64,000 nt of DNA from assembly GCF_004001325.1 (NCBI RefSeq), contig NZ_AP018722.1, forward strand, positions 558,001 to 622,000, written 5' to 3'. This DNA is from Thiomicrorhabdus aquaedulcis. GTDB taxonomy: Bacteria; Pseudomonadota; Gammaproteobacteria; Thiomicrospirales; Thiomicrospiraceae. A program made the position numbers and the translations under genes. The notes beneath the pieces were generated by a model, which saw only the letters and a list, made by a program, of their open reading frames with translations, had not been told where the DNA came from and made no database searches. Positions 18,722 through 28,094 of the stretch are shown one piece after another (the first letter of the stretch is position 1; every line of letters starts with the position of its first letter).

Positions 18722-20548
18722 ATGTGCGGTATTTGTGGTGAGATTTATTTTAACGGCCAAACAGCGTCTAAAGCACGTTTAGAGCCTATGCTAAAAGCAC
18801 TTGAAAAGCGCGGTCCCGACGACGGTGGCATTTGGCTACACGGTCAAGTGGGGTTTGGGCATCGGCGTTTGGCCATTATTGATTTAAGCGCAGGCGGCCA
18901 TCAGCCGATGTTGGACGGCGAGCTTACCTTGGTGTTTAACGGCTGTATTTACAATTATGTGGCGTTAAAACACGAGCTTGAAGCGCTGGGTCAGGTGTTT
19001 AAGTCGCATTCTGATACCGAGGTATTGTTAAAAGCCTATCGCCAATGGGGGATGGAGTGTGTAAGCCGGTTTGAAGGCATGTTTGCGTTTGCCATTTGGG
19101 ACGACGATCAACAACAACTGTTAATAGCCCGCGACCGCATGGGCATTAAACCTTTGTATTACGCGGTGGTCGACGGTGGTGTGCGGTTTGCCTCAAACAC
19201 CCAAGCGTTGCTAACGGCCAACGACATTGATACCTCAATTGATCCGATTGGTTTGCATCATCAACTGACTTTGCACGCTGTGATACCTGCGCCGCACACC
19301 ATATTAAACGGCATTAAAAAACTTGAGCCGGCGCATTGGATGATTATTAACCCCGATGGCCAAATCTATAAAAAGCAATATTGGTATTTAGAAGCGCAAC
19401 ATCCTAGCAAAATGGCCGACGGTTCGGCAGTTCCTAATACTGACCAGGCCTGGTTAGACGTGATTCATCGCGCTTTAAAAGAGGCCGTACACAAACGTTT
19501 AACGGCCGCTGACGTGCCGGTGGGTGTGTTGTTGTCGGGCGGATTAGATTCAAGCTTGCTGGTGGCCTTGTTGGCCGAGGCGGGGGTGAAAAACATCAAA
19601 ACCTTTTCGATTGGCTTTGAAGACGCGCCAGAAGAAAAAGGCAATGAATTTGAATTTTCGGATTTGGTGGTGGAGCGTTATCAAACCGACCATAAAAAAT
19701 ATCTGATTTCCAATCAAGACGTGTTGCCGCGCTTGCACGAATCGGTCAAAGCCATGTCCGAACCCATGGTGGGCCAAGACGCGATCGCCTTTTATTTGCT
19801 GTCCGAAAAAGTGGCTCAAGACGTAAAAGTCGTTATGTCCGGGCAAGGGGCTGACGAAGTGTTTGCCGGTTATTCTTGGTACCCTAAAATGGCGCAAGCC
19901 GGCCAAAATATTGCCCCCAACGACAGTGACGCGGCCGTGGCGGCGTTTGCACCTTTTTACTTTGACCGCAGTCATCAAGAGTGGCTCGACACGGTGTCGC
20001 CCCAGTATCACGTGGACGATGTAACCTCGCGCTACATTGGCGATCGCTTAACCGAAGCCGGTGCAGACACGTTTTTAGACCAAGTATTGCGCTTAGATGT
20101 GACCACGTTAATTGTCGACGACCCTGTAAAACGCGTCGACAACATGACCATGGCGTGGGGATTAGAAGCGCGGGTGCCGTTTTTAGACCATGCCTTAGTT
20201 GAGCTGGTGATGGCCTCACCCGATGCACTTAAGCTTAAGCAAGACGGTAAATACATTTTAAAAGCAATTGCCCGCGGTTTAGTGCCCGATGCCATCATTG
20301 ACCGTCCTAAAGTGGCGTTTCCCATGCCGGCGCTTAAATACGTGCGCGGCGAATTTTATGAGTTTATGAAAGCGTTGCTCATGTCGCCGGCCGCTCAGGC
20401 GCGCGGTATTTTTAACGCGGATGCCTTGCAGAACTTATTAGACAACCCCGAAGCGCCTAGCAGTTTTACCGCCATTCAGGGCAGCAAATTATGGCATGCG
20501 GCGCTGTTGGAGTTTTGGTTGCAAACGCATGTGGATAAAACGCTTTAA
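18722..20548 (+). CDS. Asparagine-synthetase-type glutamine amidotransferase, N-acetylglutaminylglutamine amidotransferase-like
   Basis: 608 residues. Cys2 of MCGICGE is the class II glutaminase nucleophile; the synthetase domain has the PPi-loop SGGLDSS near 270 and GQGADEVFAGY. The pattern FNGCIYNY together with HAVIPAPHTIL is closer to enzymes making the dipeptide osmolyte N-acetylglutaminylglutamine amide than to AsnB. Those are normally next to a GNAT/peptide ligase partner, which is absent here, so plain asparagine synthesis remains possible. The palindrome at 19443-19454 encodes DQAWL. Confidence 0.75.
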   Translation: MCGICGEIYFNGQTASKARLEPMLKALEKRGPDDGGIWLHGQVGFGHRRLAIIDLSAGGHQPMLDGELTLVFNGCIYNYVALKHELEALGQVFKSHSDTEVLLKAYRQWGMECVSRFEGMFAFAIWDDDQQQLLIARDRMGIKPLYYAVVDGGVRFASNTQALLTANDIDTSIDPIGLHHQLTLHAVIPAPHTILNGIKKLEPAHWMIINPDGQIYKKQYWYLEAQHPSKMADGSAVPNTDQAWLDVIHRALKEAVHKRLTAADVPVGVLLSGGLDSSLLVALLAEAGVKNIKTFSIGFEDAPEEKGNEFEFSDLVVERYQTDHKKYLISNQDVLPRLHESVKAMSEPMVGQDAIAFYLLSEKVAQDVKVVMSGQGADEVFAGYSWYPKMAQAGQNIAPNDSDAAVAAFAPFYFDRSHQEWLDTVSPQYHVDDVTSRYIGDRLTEAGADTFLDQVLRLDVTTLIVDDPVKRVDNMTMAWGLEARVPFLDHALVELVMASPDALKLKQDGKYILKAIARGLVPDAIIDRPKVAFPMPALKYVRGEFYEFMKALLMSPAAQARGIFNADALQNLLDNPEAPSSFTAIQGSKLWHAALLEFWLQTHVDKTL

Positions 20549-20665
20549 GCCTGTAACAAAAAAATTCTATGATTTTGGTGCATAACCCAGTAAAATGGTC
20601 GGAAATAAATTGTGTGACAATTTGATGAAAATTGACAAAAAATTGACTAAAAAAGGATTTTAAAC

Positions 20666-21013
20666 ATGGAAAACGCAAGCAATCAAGACCCTGTAATTAA
20701 AGAAACCTTAGAACGAATTCACAGTCAAGTGACCAACAATCCGGTAGTGTTGTACATGAAAGGCACGCCGCAAATGCCATCGTGTGGTTTTTCAAGCCGC
20801 GCGTCGCAAGCCTTGGCTGAAACCGGTGAAAAGTTTGCGTTTGTTAATATTTTGGCCGATGCAACCATTTTTGAACACTTGCCAAAATACCAAGATTGGC
20901 CGACCTTTCCGCAATTGTACATTGGCGGCGAGTTGCAAGGCGGGTGCGACATTACGTTAGAATTGGCCGAGTCGGGTGAGTTAAAGCGTCTGATGGCTGA
21001 GGCGAATGCTTAA
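20666..21013 (+). CDS. grxD: Monothiol glutaredoxin Grx4 (GrxD)
   Basis: 115-residue CGFS-type glutaredoxin (MKGTPQMPSCGFSSRA), which binds a bridging [2Fe-2S] cluster with glutathione and hands it to carriers such as ErpA/IscA. C-terminal GGCDITLELAESGEL is typical. Preceded by AAAAAGGATTTT as ribosome site. A 159-bp MITE sits between the stop codon and the likely terminator. Confidence 0.95.
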   Translation: MENASNQDPVIKETLERIHSQVTNNPVVLYMKGTPQMPSCGFSSRASQALAETGEKFAFVNILADATIFEHLPKYQDWPTFPQLYIGGELQGGCDITLELAESGELKRLMAEANA

Positions 21014-21045
21014 GCGATTTTAAGCCTTAAAAAGCGAATCATTTG

Positions 21046-21057
21046 ACCAGACCTGGT
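21046..21057. repeat. Variant palindrome ACCAGACCTGGT
   Basis: One-base variant of the 12-bp repeat, 32 bp after grxD and next to the left end of the 159-bp element. Confidence 0.6.
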
Positions 21058-21077
21058 GGTTTTAAATAACGCATTAA

Positions 21078-21236
21078 GAGACCTTTGCACGAGTGAGGCG
21101 CGAAAGAAAAATGAGGAAAAACTTGCCTGATTGCGGCGGAAAACGCAGTGAATAGCGGGCTATTCGCAAGTTTTTCAACAAAAATTAGGTGAATTTTAAC
21201 CATTTTTATTCGTGCATTCACTCGTGCAAAGGTCTC
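21078..21236. mobile_element. 159-bp MITE-like element with 5-bp flanking direct repeats
   Basis: Terminal inverted repeats GAGACCTTTGCACGAGTG and CACTCGTGCAAAGGTCTC, perfect over 18 bp. The interior has a dyad GAATAGC..GCTATTC. It is flanked on both sides by ATTAA (21073-21077 and 21237-21241), which fits a target-site duplication. No coding capacity. A sister copy of the same length is at 34995-35153. It is likely moved by a transposase encoded elsewhere. Confidence 0.85.
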
Positions 21237-21277
21237 ATTAAGTATGTATTAAGTGTGAATTAAGCAAAGCAGGCAAT

Positions 21278-21304
21278 AAAAAAGCATCTTACGATGCTTT
21301 TTTT
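21278..21304 (+). terminator. Terminator, probably of grxD
   Basis: Stem AAAAAAGCATC / GATGCTTTTTTT. Distance from grxD (265 bp) is explained by the inserted 159-bp element. Confidence 0.75.
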
Positions 21305-21330
21305 ACGTCTGTAAAAAATAAAGCTAGTTA

Positions 21331-21640
21331 ACCAGGCCTGGTGGTATTGGTTTTAGGGGTACTGGCTATAACGCAAACAAAACCCACGTCATTGCGGGTT
21401 TGACCCGCAATCTATAGATAAGTACAGCGCACGTGGAAGATGCCGTGTCGTGGCACGGCATGACGAAACAGGCAACTTGACCAGGCCTGGTGGTATTGGT
21501 TTTAGGGGTATTGGCTATAACGCAAACAAAACCCACGTCATTGCGGGCTTGACCCGCAATCTATAGATAAGTACAGCGCACGTAGAAGATGCCGTGTCGT
21601 GGCACGGCATGACGAGTCAGGCAAGTTGACCAGGCCTGGT
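21331..21640. repeat. 149-bp tandem repeat bounded by ACCAGGCCTGGT
   Basis: Two tandem units (21331-21479 and 21480-21628), each beginning with the 12-bp palindrome; a third palindrome (21629-21640) closes the array, extended to AGTTGACC...GGTCAACT. The units differ at only about half a dozen sites. Each holds two inverted repeats, TTGCGGG/CCCGCAA and ATGCCGTG/CACGGCAT. Together with the MITE and terminator this accounts for the 648-bp spacer between grxD and rnt; no gene is seen there. Confidence 0.9.
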
Positions 21641-21661
21641 CAACTAGGTTTATTAAACTTA

Positions 21662-22267
21662 TTAATCATCAAAACGTTCCAGTAAAATCGGAAACTGATT
21701 CACAATCGTACAAAAAAGGTCGGCGGTTTTTTCGGTGTCGTACACGGCGCTGTGTGCTTGGCTGTTGTCCCATTCTAAACCGGCTTTAACCACCGCTTTG
21801 GCCAGTACTGTTTGACCATAGACTAAGCCGGCCAGCGATACGGTATCAAAGGTGCTAAATTCGTGAAATGGCGATTTAACATGACAACGCTCGGCGGCTT
21901 TTTTAACAAAGTTTAAATCAAAAAATGCGTTATGCCCCACCAAAATCGCTCGTGTGCAGCCGGTGACTTTTAAGTGGTGATTGATGGGTGCAAACAACTC
22001 TTTTAACGCCTCTTTTTCGCTTACGGCTTCTCTAAAAGGGTGAAAGGGGTCGTCCATGCCAATAAATTTAAGGGCGCTGGGTTCAAGGTTAGAGCCGGCA
22101 AAGGGTAAAATGTTTTTGTCAAACGTGGCGCTGCGTACCAAACGGCCTGCGGCGTTCATTTCTAGGGTAACCACCGCCATTTCCAGTAACGCATCTTTGT
22201 CGGCATTAAATCCGCCGGTTTCAACATCGACCACAACGGGCAAGAATCCGCGAAAACGGTCTTTCAT
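21662..22267 (-). CDS. rnt: Ribonuclease T
   Basis: DEDD-family 3'-5' exoribonuclease that trims tRNA and 5S/23S rRNA 3' ends. 201 residues. ExoI motif VVDVETGGFN near the N-terminus, ExoII GHNAFFDLNF, ExoIII HSAVYDTEKTADLF. Ends shortly after the last palindrome of the repeat array. It is 26 bp downstream of argA on the same strand. Confidence 0.94.
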   Translation of the reverse strand: MKDRFRGFLPVVVDVETGGFNADKDALLEMAVVTLEMNAAGRLVRSATFDKNILPFAGSNLEPSALKFIGMDDPFHPFREAVSEKEALKELFAPINHHLKVTGCTRAILVGHNAFFDLNFVKKAAERCHVKSPFHEFSTFDTVSLAGLVYGQTVLAKAVVKAGLEWDNSQAHSAVYDTEKTADLFCTIVNQFPILLERFDD

Positions 22268-22293
22268 TTTTTTACTTTGTTCATAATTTAACT

Positions 22294-23592
22294 TTAGCGG
22301 TCATTTGACAGCGATTTGGTCAAGACTTTAGATTGTCGTTGAAAGTTGTAAAGAGATTGTTTTTGTTCGGGCAGTTGGTCAATGGTGCTTAACATAAAAC
22401 CGTGTTCTATAAACCAGTGATGGGTGTGGGTGGTGAGTAAAAAGAGTTTTTTAAGATGTTGATGTTGAGCATTTTGCTCAATGGCGTTAAGCAACTCTTC
22501 GCCCAACTCTTGGCCTTGATAATTGGGGTGAATGGCCAAACAGGCCAGTTCACCGCTTAAGTCGGCGTGCGGGTAGAGGGCGGCACAGCCAATGATGTGC
22601 TGGTCGCGCTCAATGATCATAAAGTTGGCAATTTCTAGCTCAAGACGTTCGCGCGAACGCTTGACTAACACACCTTGTTGTTCAAGCGGCGTAATCAGTT
22701 CTAAGATGCCCACAACGTCTTCAATATTGGCCATGCGTACCTGATGATAGCGGTCGCTAAAAATAAGTGTGCCTGAGCCATCGCGGGTAAACAGCTCTAA
22801 TAAAATGGCGCTGGGAGTTTGTTCGTCCATTAAATGCACGCGTTTAACGCGGTTATTGGTGACCGAAATTTGCGTTAAAAAGTCAATTTGCTCGGCATCG
22901 GTTGATTGAGAAATGGCGTGCCTTAATTGTGGAATGCTTAATTGTTTGGGCAGGCCTGCTAACTGTTGCGGTGAGGCAAACACCATTAACTTATCGGCCT
23001 GAATGCTGTTGGCCACGGCACAAGCCTGCTCAAGGGTGTTTAGGTTAAACACCTCACCGGTTAACGAATACGCCAGCGGGGTTAACAGGGCAACTTGTTC
23101 AGCGTTTAAACACGCCGAAATCGCCTGATGGTTCATTTTACGCAATCGACCGGTATGCTGAAAGTCGATGCCATCAATCACGCCCTTAGGTTGAGCAATC
23201 ACCCAATTGCCAGAGGTCACCGTTAAAGGCACGGGCTGCGAGTTATTGGCACGGGTAAACGCCGCTTCGAGTTGACTGCGCACCACGCCAATGGTTTGCT
23301 GAAATATGGGCAACATCTCGCTGGTGGTGATTCTAAATTGGTGGTGGTGATCAAAGGGCATATTGGCCAGGCGCATGGCGTGGTCAATTTGCGCCGACGC
23401 GCCCATTACCAACACCATTTTAATGCCTAGGTTGTCGAGCAAGGCAATGTCTTGCGCCAGTTGGTGCAAGTTGCTGGGCACCATAATAAGCTCACCTGGA
23501 ATGTAAATAACACAGGTTTTGCCGCGATGCTGCTCAATGTAGCCAGACGACTGGCGCAAGGTATTAATAAAATCTAATTCAGATTGATTCAT
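22294..23592 (-). CDS. argA: N-acetylglutamate synthase ArgA
   Basis: First step of arginine synthesis. 432 residues: an amino-acid-kinase-like domain (about 1-280; regulatory arginine-binding in the family) and a C-terminal GNAT domain (about 290-425, with IHPNYQGQELGEELL as the acetyl-CoA loop). ATG 23592 (MNQSELDF) is preferred over the upstream TTG. The presence of both argA and argJ is common in gammaproteobacteria. Confidence 0.93.
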   Translation of the reverse strand: MNQSELDFINTLRQSSGYIEQHRGKTCVIYIPGELIMVPSNLHQLAQDIALLDNLGIKMVLVMGASAQIDHAMRLANMPFDHHHQFRITTSEMLPIFQQTIGVVRSQLEAAFTRANNSQPVPLTVTSGNWVIAQPKGVIDGIDFQHTGRLRKMNHQAISACLNAEQVALLTPLAYSLTGEVFNLNTLEQACAVANSIQADKLMVFASPQQLAGLPKQLSIPQLRHAISQSTDAEQIDFLTQISVTNNRVKRVHLMDEQTPSAILLELFTRDGSGTLIFSDRYHQVRMANIEDVVGILELITPLEQQGVLVKRSRERLELEIANFMIIERDQHIIGCAALYPHADLSGELACLAIHPNYQGQELGEELLNAIEQNAQHQHLKKLFLLTTHTHHWFIEHGFMLSTIDQLPEQKQSLYNFQRQSKVLTKSLSNDR

Positions 23593-23720
23593 AGATGTGC
23601 GAAAATAGGTCAATTATTAAATATGCCAACCAGTATACCAGTCTGATTGAACAAAATTAAACACTCGTTTGTGCAGTGCTTAATGGATTGTCAATTTGAT
23701 TGCATTAAAAGGAGTTTTAA

Positions 23721-25577
23721 ATGCCGCAATATCGTTCAAAAACCAGTACGCATGGCCGCAACATGGCAGGAGCACGTGCATTATGGCGCGCCACAGGCAT
23801 GACCACAGAAGATTTTGGCAAACCCATCATTGCCATTGCCAACTCGTTTACCCAGTTTGTACCGGGACATGTGCATTTAAAAGACATGGGGCAACTGGTT
23901 GCGCGCATTATTGAAGAAGCCGGCGGGGTGGCAAAAGAGTTTAACACCATCGCAGTGGACGACGGAATTGCCATGGGGCACGACGGTATGTTGTACTCGT
24001 TGCCATCGCGCGATTTAATTGCCGATTCGGTTGAATACATGGTTAATGCCCATTGTGCAGACGCGTTAGTGTGTATTTCAAACTGCGATAAAATCACCCC
24101 TGGAATGATGATGGCTGCGATGCGCTTAAACATCCCGACTATTTTTGTCACCGGCGGCCCGATGGAATCCGGTAAAACCGTGTTGGGTGGATTGGGTATT
24201 AAACTTGATTTAGTTGACGCAATGGTTATGGCCGCCGACGCCAAACAAAGCGACGCTGACGTGGATGAAGTAGAGCGTTCGGCCTGCCCAACGTGCGGCT
24301 CGTGTTCTGGCATGTTTACCGCCAACTCGATGAACTGCTTGGCCGAAGCCTTAGGCATTGCTTTGCCGGGCAATGGTACTACTTTGGCCACACACGCTGA
24401 CCGCAAACATTTGTTTGAAGAAGCGGGGCGCAGAATAGTTGAAATCACCAAACAATATTACGAGCAAGACGACGATTCGGTTTTACCGCGCTCGATTGCG
24501 ACCTATGAAGCCTTTGAAAACGCCATGGTGTTAGACGTAGCCATGGGCGGCTCGACCAACACCGTATTGCATTTGTTAGCGATTGCTCACGAAGCCGAAG
24601 TGAACTTTACGATGGCCGACATGGACCATATCTCGCGTCGTGTTCCTTGCTTAGTTAAAGTAGCGCCTAACTCAAAAGAATATCACATGGAAGACGTGCA
24701 TCGTGCTGGCGGCATTATGCGTATTTTGGGTGAGTTGGAGCGCGGTGGATTAATTAACACCGACGTACCGACGGTGCATTCATCCAGTATGGGTGCGGCA
24801 CTTGAGTTATGGGACATTCGCCGCACGGACGATGCGGCGGTGCATCATTTCTTTAAAGCCGCGCCAGGTAACGTGCGTACGGTTGTGGCCTTTAGCCAAA
24901 ACAAGCGCTGGAAAGACGTGGACATTGACCCAGTCAAAGGGTGTGTTCGTGATGTTGAACACGCCTACACCAAAGAAGGTGGTTTGGCTGTGTTGTACGG
25001 CAACATCGCCTTGGACGGTTGCATTGTAAAAACCGCTGGGGTTGACGAAGAGCTGTTTAAATTCAGCGGCGCGGCGCGCATTTTTGAAAGCCAAGATTCG
25101 GCTGTAGCCGGAATTTTAGCCGGTGAAGTGTTGGCCGGTGAAGTGGTTGTTATTCGTTACGAAGGACCAAAAGGCGGGCCGGGCATGCAAGAGATGCTGT
25201 ATCCCACCAGTTACATCAAATCAATGGGTTTAGGCAAAGCGTGCGCGCTGTTAACCGATGGTCGTTTCTCGGGTGGAACATCAGGCCTGTCGATTGGTCA
25301 CGTATCACCCGAAGCGGCAGAAGGTGGTAATATTGGGTTAGTTGAGCAAGGCGATTTAATCGAAATTGACATTCCAAATCGCACCATTCGCGTTGTCCTA
25401 AGCGATGAACAGTTAGCAGAGCGTCGTCAAGCGATGGTGTCAAAAGGGCGTAATGCCTGGAAGCCCAAGGAAGTGCGTCCACGTAAAGTCAGTCCTGCGT
25501 TGCGTGCTTATGCGGCAATGACTACCAGTGCCGCGTTTGGTGCGGTGCGTAACGTTGAACAAATCGAACACCGTTAA
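23721..25577 (+). CDS. ilvD: Dihydroxy-acid dehydratase IlvD
   Basis: Fe-S dehydratase making the keto acids of valine and isoleucine. 618 residues, standard length. Start [19 protein letters not shown] with the preceding AAGGAG; cluster cysteines in CISNCDK and [11 protein letters not shown]. The other ilv genes (ilvBHC) are at 54.9-58.2 kb. A 244-residue frame on the opposite strand is a codon-bias shadow. Confidence 0.97.
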   Translation: MPQYRSKTSTHGRNMAGARALWRATGMTTEDFGKPIIAIANSFTQFVPGHVHLKDMGQLVARIIEEAGGVAKEFNTIAVDDGIAMGHDGMLYSLPSRDLIADSVEYMVNAHCADALVCISNCDKITPGMMMAAMRLNIPTIFVTGGPMESGKTVLGGLGIKLDLVDAMVMAADAKQSDADVDEVERSACPTCGSCSGMFTANSMNCLAEALGIALPGNGTTLATHADRKHLFEEAGRRIVEITKQYYEQDDDSVLPRSIATYEAFENAMVLDVAMGGSTNTVLHLLAIAHEAEVNFTMADMDHISRRVPCLVKVAPNSKEYHMEDVHRAGGIMRILGELERGGLINTDVPTVHSSSMGAALELWDIRRTDDAAVHHFFKAAPGNVRTVVAFSQNKRWKDVDIDPVKGCVRDVEHAYTKEGGLAVLYGNIALDGCIVKTAGVDEELFKFSGAARIFESQDSAVAGILAGEVLAGEVVVIRYEGPKGGPGMQEMLYPTSYIKSMGLGKACALLTDGRFSGGTSGLSIGHVSPEAAEGGNIGLVEQGDLIEIDIPNRTIRVVLSDEQLAERRQAMVSKGRNAWKPKEVRPRKVSPALRAYAAMTTSAAFGAVRNVEQIEHR

Positions 25578-25613
25578 TTTTTATTATTTTCTATTTTTTC
25601 TAAAGGAAAAAAG

Positions 25614-26012
25614 ATGTTTGCAGATAAGTTAAACCAAGCACAGCGCCAAGTCGTGTTCGATTTGGCGGCTAATATTGCTGCCGCCGACCACAATATTTCC
25701 GAAGAAGAGATTCAATACCTAAAAGAGTTTAGTGAACTTTATGGCTTAAAGTACGATTTGGACAAGGCGGATATTAATTTTGATGATGCGTTGGTGGTAC
25801 TCAACACTAAGCAGGCCAAAATTATTACCTTGCAAGAACTCATTAAAATTTCATACAAAGACGGACATTTTGGCAAGCAAGAACAAGATAAGGTTTTTTT
25901 AATTGCCCAAAAGATGGGTTTAAACGATCCAGAGCTTTTTATGCGCGTAGAGCGTTGGGTGCGTCAAGGATTTGATTGGTTGTACGAAGGTGAGCAAATG
26001 CTCGAAGATTAG
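25614..26012 (+). CDS. TerB-like protein
   Basis: 132-residue, all-helical acidic protein resembling the TerB / DjlA N-terminal fold (AANIAAADHNISEEEIQYLKE with its acidic metal-binding pattern, then ISYKDGHFGKQEQDKV). TerB was named for tellurite resistance, but many stand-alone members have no known role. It is 36 bp after ilvD and shares its direction; a terminator follows. Confidence 0.7.
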   Translation: MFADKLNQAQRQVVFDLAANIAAADHNISEEEIQYLKEFSELYGLKYDLDKADINFDDALVVLNTKQAKIITLQELIKISYKDGHFGKQEQDKVFLIAQKMGLNDPELFMRVERWVRQGFDWLYEGEQMLED

Positions 26013-26093
26013 AATGTATGTGCATGCTAGGCGCGTTAAAAATTGTTAAAAACAGTTAAACACGCAAAGATTTGTTAAGTACGCTTAATGTTT

Positions 26094-26119
26094 AAAACCA
26101 GCTAACGCTGGTTTTTTTT
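26094..26119 (+). terminator. Terminator of ilvD-terB unit
   Basis: Stem AAAACCAGC / GCTGGTTTT with a T-run, 80 bp after the TerB-like stop. Confidence 0.8.
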
Positions 26120-26199
26120 GGTTTAACTTTTTTATAATTTTACAAATGGCAGGCCGCACAGATTAAAAATGGCAAGAGTGCATAACGCGCAGATACAAA

Positions 26200-26228
26200 C
26201 AAAAAATCCAGCAAAGCTGGATTTAAAG
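26200..26228 (-). terminator. Terminator of the sox transcript
   Basis: On the minus strand, stem AAATCCAGC / GCTGGATTT followed by T6, 34 bp beyond the soxA stop. Confidence 0.8.
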
Positions 26229-26261
26229 TTAAAACCTTGATGTAAAATTTAAACTTAAAAC

Positions 26262-27092
26262 TTATTTTCTATAACCAGGACCATTAATCTCTAGGCCGTT
26301 AGATACATAAGCTTGAAAAAACTCTAAGTTTTTATACTGATCACTTTGTGCTTCAAAAGGTTCAGCACGCATGTTTTCATGACACCCTAAATAACGGTGG
26401 TGTAATGTAGTTAGCTTTTGCGCGCCAGCTCTAAACACTGGAAAATGCGATGTATGCCCAATATTGGGTGACAAGGTATCTGCACGAGCATTACGTCCAG
26501 CATTGTATGTATGGCATTTTGCACAAGATAAACCAAATTGGCCCGTTGGAGTAATGTAGCTTTTGCGACCATCTTCATAGGCCTTACGAGCACCTTCACT
26601 TTCAATTTTAACGTCAATTTTAGCGCCACGAGCCTGGTAAGCTAAATAACCACTCACGTTGGCAATGTCGCCTTCTTTAAGTTTGTATGGCTTCAGGCCA
26701 GCATCTGTTCTGCATTTGTTTATAGAAGATTCAAGTGTGACCACTTTTTGAGTGGCTTCATCAAACATTGGATATTTTGGGCGGATTTTTGTCACATCTG
26801 TTCCAAAACATTTTTCAAATACCGCTTTATCGGCAGTGTAAAGTTGCTCACCTGAGTCAATTGCGTCTAAATATGGAGGGAACTCTTCAGCGGCTTCCCA
26901 TTGAGCCATTGCGTCGGCTGAATAAATGTATGCGCCATTAACATAAGCATCCATGGCTATTTTTGGATTTTTAGCTTTGAAGAAATCGACCATCTGTTGG
27001 CGATCGGTTTCTGGGTCAATTGCGGCTGCTAATGTAGCGGTAGCGCCGAAAGTTACACCTAGTGTTAAGGTGATTGCCAGTGTCTTTTTCAT
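26262..27092 (-). CDS. soxA: SoxA, L-cysteine S-thiosulfotransferase di-/mono-heme subunit
   Basis: Periplasmic c-type cytochrome that, with SoxX, conjugates thiosulfate to the SoxY cysteine. 276 residues with a signal peptide (about 1-24). One heme site CAKCH (about 190-194) and the active-site cysteine in LGCHENMRA (about C237). The first heme site of di-heme SoxA is absent; C95 and C127 probably form the replacing disulfide. Last gene of soxXYZA, separated from soxZ by a hairpin. Confidence 0.96.
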   Translation of the reverse strand: MKKTLAITLTLGVTFGATATLAAAIDPETDRQQMVDFFKAKNPKIAMDAYVNGAYIYSADAMAQWEAAEEFPPYLDAIDSGEQLYTADKAVFEKCFGTDVTKIRPKYPMFDEATQKVVTLESSINKCRTDAGLKPYKLKEGDIANVSGYLAYQARGAKIDVKIESEGARKAYEDGRKSYITPTGQFGLSCAKCHTYNAGRNARADTLSPNIGHTSHFPVFRAGAQKLTTLHHRYLGCHENMRAEPFEAQSDQYKNLEFFQAYVSNGLEINGPGYRK

Positions 27093-27172
27093 TTCAATCC
27101 TCCGTCCGAGAGCTCTGTATTTTTCTAATTATTATTATTTTTGCTTTGTACTATGACTACGTCATAAAATTT

Positions 27173-27199
27173 AAACACCAACCGGTAAGGTTGGTGTTT
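27173..27199 (-). terminator. Hairpin in the soxZ-soxA spacer
   Basis: Arms AAACACCAACC / GGTTGGTGTTT, 11 bp, perfect, in the 122-bp spacer. Only a broken T-run follows on the minus strand, so it may act as partial terminator or mRNA-stability element lowering soxA relative to soxXYZ. Confidence 0.65.
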
Positions 27200-27214
27200 A
27201 TAAAACTAAATCAA

Positions 27215-27523
27215 TTAAACCTTAATTGTTTCAGTTCCAGTGTCGCCAGCGTTGTCAGTCATAGAAACTACAACTTCATCGCCTGCGTTTGCTTTAACTT
27301 TAACAGCCATGTATGGGTTGGTAGAAACCGCGCCAGACCACTGAGAAGTAATAGCTTCAACACCATTAACCTTAATAGAAACCATGTTGATATAAAGAGC
27401 TGGATATGGAGTTCCAGTTTTTTGGTTCATACGAAGACCAGATTCCATTGGGTGCTTAATTAACGCTTTAACTTCAGCAACGCCGTTTTCTGCTTTGCCA
27501 CGCATTCTGATTTGAATTGCCAT
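27215..27523 (-). CDS. soxZ: SoxZ, thiosulfate oxidation carrier partner
   Basis: 102-residue immunoglobulin-like protein forming the SoxYZ carrier on which thiosulfate sulfur is processed in the periplasm. It has no signal peptide and is exported with SoxY. KALIKHPMESGLR and NPYMAVKVKA are family hallmarks. Ribosome site AAGGAAA precedes the start. Confidence 0.96.
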   Translation of the reverse strand: MAIQIRMRGKAENGVAEVKALIKHPMESGLRMNQKTGTPYPALYINMVSIKVNGVEAITSQWSGAVSTNPYMAVKVKANAGDEVVVSMTDNAGDTGTETIKV

Positions 27524-27588
27524 GGTATTTCCTTTTATTAATTCTTAATCGTTGTACAAAATAAAATAAGCTTTGGTTTAAGGGCGAA

Positions 27589-28059
27589 TTATCCGCCACA
27601 TCCACCAATAGTTACTTTAACTTCTTGTTCAGCTTTAAGTAGCTTGCCGCCCGCTTTAACAACTGCGACAACGTTCATGGTTTGACCCATTTTGATGCGC
27701 GTTGAAACGAAACCAACACCTGCTGCACCAAACGTATATTCACATACCATTGGCTGTGGGTTTTTGCTTGCAAGAATAGAGATTGACTCAACACCAGTAA
27801 TACCAGAAGCATCAACTTCTACAGGTGTTACGGCACCGTTTTCTGCGATAGCAGGAGCTTTTAATTTAACATCTGCAGAGGCAGTTGCACCAGCAGATCC
27901 GTAAACGCTGGTTAAAGCGTCGTCAGTTGTTTTAGCGTCAAATGCTTTTTTGTTCCAATCAGCTGCTAATACGGTGCTAGGTGTAAGTAAACCAGCGTTT
28001 ACAGCGATTGCTGCTGCGCCAGTTGCAAGGGTGCCTTTAAGAAAAGATCTACGTTTCAT
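27589..28059 (-). CDS. soxY: SoxY, thiosulfate carrier protein
   Basis: 156 residues. Twin-arginine signal (MKRRSFLKG followed by a hydrophobic stretch). It ends in the flexible GGCGG arm whose cysteine carries the sulfur intermediate. Together with SoxZ it presents the substrate to SoxXA and SoxB; SoxB and SoxCD are not encoded in this window. Confidence 0.97.
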   Translation of the reverse strand: MKRRSFLKGTLATGAAAIAVNAGLLTPSTVLAADWNKKAFDAKTTDDALTSVYGSAGATASADVKLKAPAIAENGAVTPVEVDASGITGVESISILASKNPQPMVCEYTFGAAGVGFVSTRIKMGQTMNVVAVVKAGGKLLKAEQEVKVTIGGCGG

Positions 28060-28094
28060 AAGGATATAAACTCCCGGTTAAGGTTAGAGAAAAG

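Noticed and set aside
21039-21221. 60-residue open frame inside the 159-bp MITE
   Set aside because: Lies in repeat DNA, has no ribosome site and is not kept in the sister copy.
21331-21640. CRISPR array
   Set aside because: Units are 149 bp with no unique spacers, and no cas genes are present.
23717-24451. 244-residue open frame opposite ilvD
   Set aside because: Fully inside a highly conserved gene, no ribosome site, composition follows the reverse of ilvD codons.
27074-27463. 129-residue plus-strand frame across the soxZ-soxA region
   Set aside because: Antisense to soxZ, cysteine/phenylalanine/serine-rich random composition, no homology.
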